Origin: Gracilimonas sediminicola
GTDB taxonomy: Bacteria; Bacteroidota; Rhodothermia; Balneolales; Balneolaceae
Direction: 5' to 3'
Assembly: GCF_024320785.1 (NCBI RefSeq)
Contig: NZ_JANDBC010000002.1
Span: 372,001-436,000, forward strand
Length of the DNA stretch: 64,000 nucleotides
Positions 58,425 to 64,000 of this stretch are shown piece by piece. Made by a program: the position numbers and the translations under genes. The notes below the pieces were generated by a model. It worked only from the letters and a program-made list of their open reading frames with translations, was not told the origin of the DNA and ran no database searches. The number at the start of each line of letters is the position of its first letter. Position 1 is the stretch's first letter.

Positions 58425-61400
58425 TTAAAATCCTACGTTGATATTAAATCCGAAGGAGCGTGTTCCCGGTATGGTTCCACCTTCCCAGAATCCAAATCCA
58501 TTTGCGTTGTTCTGGATAGCTGACGGATCAACACCGGTAACGCTTGAATAGATTAATAATGGATTCATAGCTACAAGCGAAACGCTTGCACGAGACAGAG
58601 GCAGTCGCTCAATGGTACTAACAGGAATGTTGTACGTTAGAGATACTTCTCTAAGCTTAATGTAGCTTGCATCTTCCAGCCATTCTTCTTTGTTGAAGAA
58701 CTTGTTCAGCCAGTAAGTTGGCGCATCTACAAGATAAGCAACCTCATTACCATTGGAGTCAACTCCTTCCAGAAGCATACCACCTGAAGCAGAGTTTGCA
58801 CTTCCTACAGGTACGGAAACCACTTCATTTCCATTAGCGTCAAGAACCGGATCACGTACAGGGTTACCCAAATTGTTGTTTCCAACAGTTTCCTGGGTCA
58901 GACCGGAGTAAGCACCGAACATTCTTGAGATAGAATAGAATTTTCCGCCTTTCTGGAATTGTACAAAAGCTCCTAATGAGAAGTTCTTGTAGTTTACATC
59001 AAGGTCGAAACCACCATTCCAATCAGGAAGAATATTTCCTAAGTCTTTGTTGGTTTCCAGCTCATAAGCAGTTCCGGAAGCATTAACGATTGGCTTACCG
59101 TTCTCATGACGGAGTGTACCACCGTATCCACCGGAAGTAATGGCTCTACCCCACTCTTTGCCTTCTTCAGCATACAACTGAAGACCGAAGAATGCACTTT
59201 CAAGCAGTCGGGTATCAATACCTTCGGCAAGTTTAACTACACGGGATGTACTTGCTGACCAGTTAACGGTCATATCAACAGACAGATCTCTGGACTCAAT
59301 TGGAGTGGTTCCAACAGCAACTTCCCAACCGGTAGTTTCAAATTCACCGGCGTTAACCAAGGTGGCGTTATATCCACTTGATCCGGGTGCATCCAGCTGA
59401 ATGATTTCATCTTCACGTACAGAGTTGTAATAGTTAACGTCTGTGCGCAGTCTCCCGTTAAAGAAGCGCAAGTCAACACCAAACTCGTAGTCGGAAGAAA
59501 TCGCCGGCTTCAAGTCAGGGTTAGAAAGCACATTTGGGATAGACTGTGTAGGCTGACTTCCGTATGGAGTAGCACTATTGAATGTCTGCAGGATTCGGTA
59601 AGGATCCAGATCACTTCCTACCTGTGCAATAGAAGCTCTCAGCTTACCAAAGCTCAGGATATCCTGATTGCTGAACAGATCAAATTCAGTGAAGATTAAA
59701 CTTCCTGAAAGTCCGTAATACAGATATGAGTTATTGTCTTCAGGCAGTGCAGAAGACCAGTCATTTCTCAGAGAACCTTCAACATAGATGAAGTCTCTGA
59801 AACCAAGGGTAGCTGTACCAAATAAACTGCGAACTTCTTTCTGCTCTTTATAACTTGTTACATCCGGTCGGTTAACCGAAGCATCAATATTGAAGAAGTT
59901 AGGAGTGGAAAGACCACCAACAGTTTGCTGGATTACAGAGCTGTAGTCCTGTGTAAGAATATTACTTCCTAAATAACCGGAAACAGAGATGTCTTCAAAG
60001 TCTTGGTTGAAACGAGCACCAAGCTCATAGTTCACTTCGCGGCGAGAACGCTGAGCAATGTAGTACCAGTCTTCTTCAAGACCTCCACTGCCAATACGAT
60101 CTTCTACAGTGAATGAATACTGATCAAGGTGTAATTTACCAAGCAGTTCAATGTTCTCATTCACGTTATAGGAAAGATTGTAGTTTCCATATACACGATC
60201 CCGGTCATCCTGCTGTACGTTTTCATATACAGAGAAATATGGGCTATCCCAGTAAAGCGGACGAGTATTCGTGTTGGATCGAATATTCCAGGACATCTTA
60301 GTACCGTTATCCTGCTCGTACTGCTTCAGGTAATCCATTCGTAGCTGTCGCTGGAACCACTGATTCATAGACTGAGCAGGGTTACCCTGAGCAGCTGAAT
60401 ATCCGGTTGCAGGTCGGCCTTTACCTTGTGTGTTCACATAGTTGAATGCGATACTTGAAGTCAGCTTGTTATTGTGATTCAATGACCCATTGAAGTTAAT
60501 GGCTGTCTTATCAAGATCGGAGTTCGGATACACGCCGGTTTGATTGGTATGGTTCACGCCTGCGCGATACGCTGCATTACTTGAACCACCGGAGATAGAA
60601 AGCTTGTTCGAAATACGAACACCGGTTTCGTAGAAGTTACGAACATTATCCGGGTTGGCTTCCATAGGAATTTCTGTTCCATATTCGCTTTGTCCGTCTC
60701 CGTCAAAGTCATGATCAAACCAAGACCACCATGGGCGATACATAGTACCATCCATTCTTGGACCCCAGCTCTCATCAGCTGCATAGTTTAACCCATTATA
60801 GGTTTGGCCATCCGCTGGATCAGTGTACTGCAAGAAGTCCTGCGTATATCCACCACCGTACTGGTTTTGGTAATCAGGCAGAATGTACACGTTTTCAAAA
60901 TGTGTACTGTTAGAAAAGTCGATGCGTACCGGTTGGTCAGCACCCATTTGTCCGTTCTTGGTAGTAATAAGAATTACACCGTTAGCAGCACGGTTTCCGT
61001 ACAGTGCAGATGCCGCAGCACCTTTAAGTACCGAAACGTTCTGAACACTGCTCAGGTCAATATCGGATGCAAGGTTACCAAGGTCACGACCTCGGGCAGA
61101 CCCACCACCTGATACTAAGAATGAGCTGTTATCAACGGGTGTTCCATCTACTACGAATAGTGGCTGGCCATCAGATAGTCCGTTAACACCACGGATTCGG
61201 ATACGCTCAGATCCACCCATAGTCGGGCTTCCTACAACCTGAACACCGGCAACTTTACCACCAAGAGCGCCAACAACGCTATTTTGGTCAACTTGTGCAA
61301 GTTGTTCAGCGTCAACGTCCTGAACGGAATAACCGATAGATTTCTGCTCACGGCTCACACCAAAAGCAGTTACTACCACGTCTTCAAGTAGCTGAAGATC

Positions 61401-61706
61401 TTGTGCCAGTTCAAAATCGAATGTGTTATTGTTTGCATTGACGGTCATTTCCTGTTCAATGGTGATGTAACCTACCGAACTCACACGAAATGTGTAGGTT
61501 CCGTATTCAACACCACTTATTGAATATTCGCCATCAATATTAGTAGCAGCACCAGTAGCCAAATCCACAATGTATATTGCAACCTGTGGAAGAGGATCGC
61601 CAGTTTCTGCATCAGTTACTGTCCCGGTTATGGTTGTCGATTGCGCAAAGGCTGCCGACATAAAAACCATGGACATAATCGTACTGAAAAGTAGCTTTTT
61701 CAACAT
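58425..61706 (-). CDS. SusC/RagA-family TonB-dependent outer membrane receptor
   Basis: The 1093-residue protein has a signal peptide ending near AAFAQ, a carboxypeptidase-like regulatory domain at residues 22-100 (ITGTVTDAETGDPLPQVAIYI), the SusC-type TonB box region DVVVTAFGVSREQKSIGYSV, and the plug with IRIRGVNGLSDGQPLFVVDGTPVD near 170-195, followed by LKGAAASALYGNRAANGVILITTK. The rest is a 22-strand barrel ending in aromatic-rich TRSFGFNINVGF. It imports a large substrate through the outer membrane with SusD. GAGG lies 7 bases before the ATG. The two genes form an operon, transcribed first from this gene. Confidence 0.95.
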   Translation of the reverse strand: MLKKLLFSTIMSMVFMSAAFAQSTTITGTVTDAETGDPLPQVAIYIVDLATGAATNIDGEYSISGVEYGTYTFRVSSVGYITIEQEMTVNANNNTFDFELAQDLQLLEDVVVTAFGVSREQKSIGYSVQDVDAEQLAQVDQNSVVGALGGKVAGVQVVGSPTMGGSERIRIRGVNGLSDGQPLFVVDGTPVDNSSFLVSGGGSARGRDLGNLASDIDLSSVQNVSVLKGAAASALYGNRAANGVILITTKNGQMGADQPVRIDFSNSTHFENVYILPDYQNQYGGGYTQDFLQYTDPADGQTYNGLNYAADESWGPRMDGTMYRPWWSWFDHDFDGDGQSEYGTEIPMEANPDNVRNFYETGVRISNKLSISGGSSNAAYRAGVNHTNQTGVYPNSDLDKTAINFNGSLNHNNKLTSSIAFNYVNTQGKGRPATGYSAAQGNPAQSMNQWFQRQLRMDYLKQYEQDNGTKMSWNIRSNTNTRPLYWDSPYFSVYENVQQDDRDRVYGNYNLSYNVNENIELLGKLHLDQYSFTVEDRIGSGGLEEDWYYIAQRSRREVNYELGARFNQDFEDISVSGYLGSNILTQDYSSVIQQTVGGLSTPNFFNIDASVNRPDVTSYKEQKEVRSLFGTATLGFRDFIYVEGSLRNDWSSALPEDNNSYLYYGLSGSLIFTEFDLFSNQDILSFGKLRASIAQVGSDLDPYRILQTFNSATPYGSQPTQSIPNVLSNPDLKPAISSDYEFGVDLRFFNGRLRTDVNYYNSVREDEIIQLDAPGSSGYNATLVNAGEFETTGWEVAVGTTPIESRDLSVDMTVNWSASTSRVVKLAEGIDTRLLESAFFGLQLYAEEGKEWGRAITSGGYGGTLRHENGKPIVNASGTAYELETNKDLGNILPDWNGGFDLDVNYKNFSLGAFVQFQKGGKFYSISRMFGAYSGLTQETVGNNNLGNPVRDPVLDANGNEVVSVPVGSANSASGGMLLEGVDSNGNEVAYLVDAPTYWLNKFFNKEEWLEDASYIKLREVSLTYNIPVSTIERLPLSRASVSLVAMNPLLIYSSVTGVDPSAIQNNANGFGFWEGGTIPGTRSFGFNINVGF

Positions 61707-61984
61707 ATTATACCTCTATTGTAATGTTTCTGTTAAAGAATGTAAGCGATGATAACCAAATGACATCCTTGATTCAACCTTAATTTACGTTCTTAGTGGC
61801 TAACAATAATTATGATGTATGATTAGCTCATTGTTCTGTAGTCTCTTAGGAAAAATATACTGTGAATGAAATATATTCAGGCTGATATTGGTTATGATAA
61901 ATGATGCCTTGTAATTACTTTTCAACCACCTTTACAGGATTGTCTCTACCGATTAGAACAAAATTATAACTGAGTAAATACCAC

Positions 61985-63415
61985 ATGATTCGCTTCTATA
62001 GAATTACCTCCTTTGTTCTTAGCTTACTTATACTTTTGGTTTTTCAGGGTTGTTCAAATCAATATGTTGATGATATTGACCGGGGATCGGGCTATAATTA
62101 TCAGCCCGGTTTGCCGGAGCTAAGGCTGGCAACTTCCGGCCAGATCACTGAATCAAACACTCCCAAAATCATTGTTTCCGGAAATGTTGTGTATGGCAGC
62201 CTGGTCTATTCCCAAAAAGACAGTGTATTTGAAGCGAGCATCCTGGTAGAAATCCTGATCAGAAGTACCTCTGATAAAAATGAACCTCCTAAAAGAAGAG
62301 AATTTGTTCAAACGGTAAGAAGAGCAGACCAAAGCATCATTAACAACCAGGAAGTGTTTCGGTTTGAAGAGTCATTCACCGTTTCTCCCGGCACATACGA
62401 AATTCAAACCATGGTAACGGATCAAAAGTCCGGCAAGAGCACCCTGCGAACCAGTAAAACCGAGCTCCCAGATCCTTCTGATAATATTTCCCACATCACG
62501 GAAATCAGGATTTTGGGCAAAAATACGGATAGCTCACAGGAAAGCTTTAACCAGGCAACCACCTATGATATTCCTTCAAAGATAGATTCTTTGAAATTCG
62601 TATTTCAGGTTACCAATAATAAGCCCGATGATCCTCTGGATATAGAATCACGGCTTCTTAAGTTCAAATCGGATACCACCATTGCACGGCCCATGCACTT
62701 CAATAACTATTCGCCGTCCAGCATACAATACCGGGGTATCGAGTATGATGATTATGAGGTCATTCAAACCTCAACACGTACGCTTAACCAGACCGGCAGC
62801 GTTTTAATCGAATTTGAATTTGTAAATCTTGACCGGGGAAATTACCGGCTCGAGGTTACTTCCAACAAAGGGGAAGAGAATGAACTTTATAAAGCCAGAG
62901 ATTTCAGCATCAAGAGCCCCAACTACCCTTCTTTAAGAACAGCCAAAGAGCTGGCTCGACCTCTTGCCTATTTAATGGAGGAAAAAGAGTATGAAAAACT
63001 GATGGGCATTGAAGATCCGGAAAAAATGAAAAAAGCCATCGATCGGTTTTGGCTCTCCAATATCCAGAACTCCAATATGGCCCGGAATGTCATCACCATG
63101 TATTACGAACGCGTGGAGGAGGCCAACAAGCAATTTTCTAATTTTAAGGAAGGCTGGAAAACAGACCCGGGGATGATCTATATTTTATTTGGCCCGCCCT
63201 GGTACAGCGATAGCTTTTCAGATCAAATGGTTTGGTCTTATTCCTACAACCAAAACGATCCGGAAAAAACCTTTCTGTTTAATCAGTCTAAACTGAAATC
63301 AAAGTATTATCCTTTCTTTAACTACCTGCTTCAGCGCAATGGCTTTTATCACCAGGTACAATATCAGCAAATAAACCGCTGGCTGAATGGAAGTATTTTG
63401 ACTACTAACTTGTAA
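61985..63415 (+). CDS. GWxTD domain lipoprotein (second of three)
   Basis: The 476-residue precursor has a lipoprotein signal with C23 (LLVFQGC). It aligns along its whole length with the protein at 55016: DRGSGYNYQPGLPELR at the start of the mature part, SPGTYEIQTMVTDQKSGKST, LDRGNYRLEVTSN, FWLSNIQNSNMARNVITMYYERVEEAN and GWKTDPG at 390-396, followed by IYILFGPP. The two differ in the middle but share the end almost exactly, so they are recent paralogs. A third related gene starts 35 bases after the stop. It is divergent from SusC by 278 bases. Function unknown. Confidence 0.85.
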   Translation: MIRFYRITSFVLSLLILLVFQGCSNQYVDDIDRGSGYNYQPGLPELRLATSGQITESNTPKIIVSGNVVYGSLVYSQKDSVFEASILVEILIRSTSDKNEPPKRREFVQTVRRADQSIINNQEVFRFEESFTVSPGTYEIQTMVTDQKSGKSTLRTSKTELPDPSDNISHITEIRILGKNTDSSQESFNQATTYDIPSKIDSLKFVFQVTNNKPDDPLDIESRLLKFKSDTTIARPMHFNNYSPSSIQYRGIEYDDYEVIQTSTRTLNQTGSVLIEFEFVNLDRGNYRLEVTSNKGEENELYKARDFSIKSPNYPSLRTAKELARPLAYLMEEKEYEKLMGIEDPEKMKKAIDRFWLSNIQNSNMARNVITMYYERVEEANKQFSNFKEGWKTDPGMIYILFGPPWYSDSFSDQMVWSYSYNQNDPEKTFLFNQSKLKSKYYPFFNYLLQRNGFYHQVQYQQINRWLNGSILTTNL

Positions 63416-63449
63416 TTCTTGAATTTTTGAAGCCCCATATCCTCATATT

Positions 63450-64000
63450 ATGAATTCAACCAGCCCACATAACTCCTTTCGATACCAACTTAAGAGTATT
63501 TTGGGTTGTTTGATGTGTTGCGCTGTCTTTGTTTCATGTTCATCAAGCTATTCCGGGAAAGCTGACATAGGCAATAATACTGTTCCTGAATTGGGGCTGC
63601 CGTACATTACCGTCACTACTTCATCCAATGTAACTGAAACGGGCCAAACCCAAGCCCTTGTATATATCTCAATATTTGAAAACAGCCTGATATTCAAAAA
63701 CCAGCGTGACTCCCTGGTAAGCCGTATCTCTATTAGCCTTGATATAATTAGAGAAAATGATAACGCTGAAATAAGTAAAACGTATCAGATTTTATTAGGA
63801 AAAGATCCGGATACCAAGTATTACGAGCAGAATACAATTTACCGACGTTTCCAATATGACCTGCCTCCGGGTGAATATAATGTTAAAGTTGGAATTACTG
63901 ACCTGCATTCCGGAAAGCAAACTACCAAAGGTAATGATCTGTACGTGCCTGACCCGAATGCAAGATCTGTGTCTATCAGCAATGTACGGTTCTATGAAAA
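63450..64000 (+). CDS. GWxTD-type lipoprotein (third), truncated by the window end
   Basis: The ATG at 63450 opens a frame with no stop before the window ends, giving 183 residues. It starts with a lipoprotein signal and lipobox FVSC with C30, then SSSYSGKADIGNNTVPELGLPYI. Later LVYISIFENSLIFKNQRDSLVSRISISLDI and PPGEYNVKVGITDLHSGKQTT match the corresponding N-terminal Ig-like parts of the proteins at 55016 and 61985. The diagnostic GWxTD end lies outside the window, so the call rests on this similarity and position. Confidence 0.78.
   Translation, partial: MNSTSPHNSFRYQLKSILGCLMCCAVFVSCSSSYSGKADIGNNTVPELGLPYITVTTSSNVTETGQTQALVYISIFENSLIFKNQRDSLVSRISISLDIIRENDNAEISKTYQILLGKDPDTKYYEQNTIYRRFQYDLPPGEYNVKVGITDLHSGKQTTKGNDLYVPDPNARSVSISNVRFYE

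Overview
The window looks like ordinary chromosome from a Gram-negative aerobe of the Bacteroidota/Balneolota/Rhodothermota group; Balneolota is my best guess, by inference. The reasons are a SusC/SusD pair, three GWxTD-domain lipoproteins, an LptE gene behind a sigma-54 activator, a serine palmitoyltransferase, a promoter of the Bacteroidota type (TTTG, 21 bases, TAnnTTTG) before tRNA-Pro, and few strong Shine-Dalgarno sequences except before rpsU and some envelope genes. I see no rRNA, CRISPR array, prophage, transposase or recognisable defence operon.

Layout. 0-4 kb: 3' end of a clpC-type gene, a secreted propeller-like protein, then an epimerase and a glycosyltransferase. 4-4.6 kb: six tRNA genes (Pro, Arg, Cys, Glu, His, Glu). 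4.7-13.6 kb: an APC permease fused to EIIA-like and RCK_C-like domains, a lipoprotein, a membrane GT2 glycosyltransferase, a MerR regulator, heme A synthase and heme O synthase (terminal-oxidase cofactor), an MDR oxidoreductase and a secreted esterase. 14.1-21.2 kb: a conserved membrane cluster of RDD, SpoIIM, a membrane protein, DUF4129, DUF4350, MoxR and DUF58. 21.3-25.3 kb: fused two-subunit 2-oxoacid dehydrogenase E1 and fumarase. 25.5-31.5 kb: a GNAT acyltransferase, serine palmitoyltransferase, two GT4 glycosyltransferases and an SDR, read here as a candidate (glyco)sphingolipid locus. 31.5-42.5 kb: mostly housekeeping genes (mutY, rpsU, radA, class I FBP aldolase, dusB, serS). 42.7-54.9 kb: Lrp regulator, sigma-54 activator, lptE, bL31, an AAA+ ATPase, pabB, pyrD, a large SprE/PorW-like TPR lipoprotein and pyruvate kinase. 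55-64 kb: GWxTD lipoprotein, SusD, SusC, then two more GWxTD lipoproteins, the last cut by the window edge.

Non-coding structure is unusually rich. There is a 16-unit heptanucleotide array that runs into the 3' end of the heme A synthase gene, a 356-bp element with perfect 13-bp terminal inverted repeats and an internal 123-bp tandem duplication ending on the RDD stop codon, two large nested inverted repeats flanking the DUF58 gene, and paired short hairpins before fumC. The best candidates for poorly described biology are the GWxTD/SusCD locus, the sphingolipid-type locus, the permease fusion and the MoxR/SpoIIM/RDD cluster. All functional calls come from reading motifs; no database search was run.
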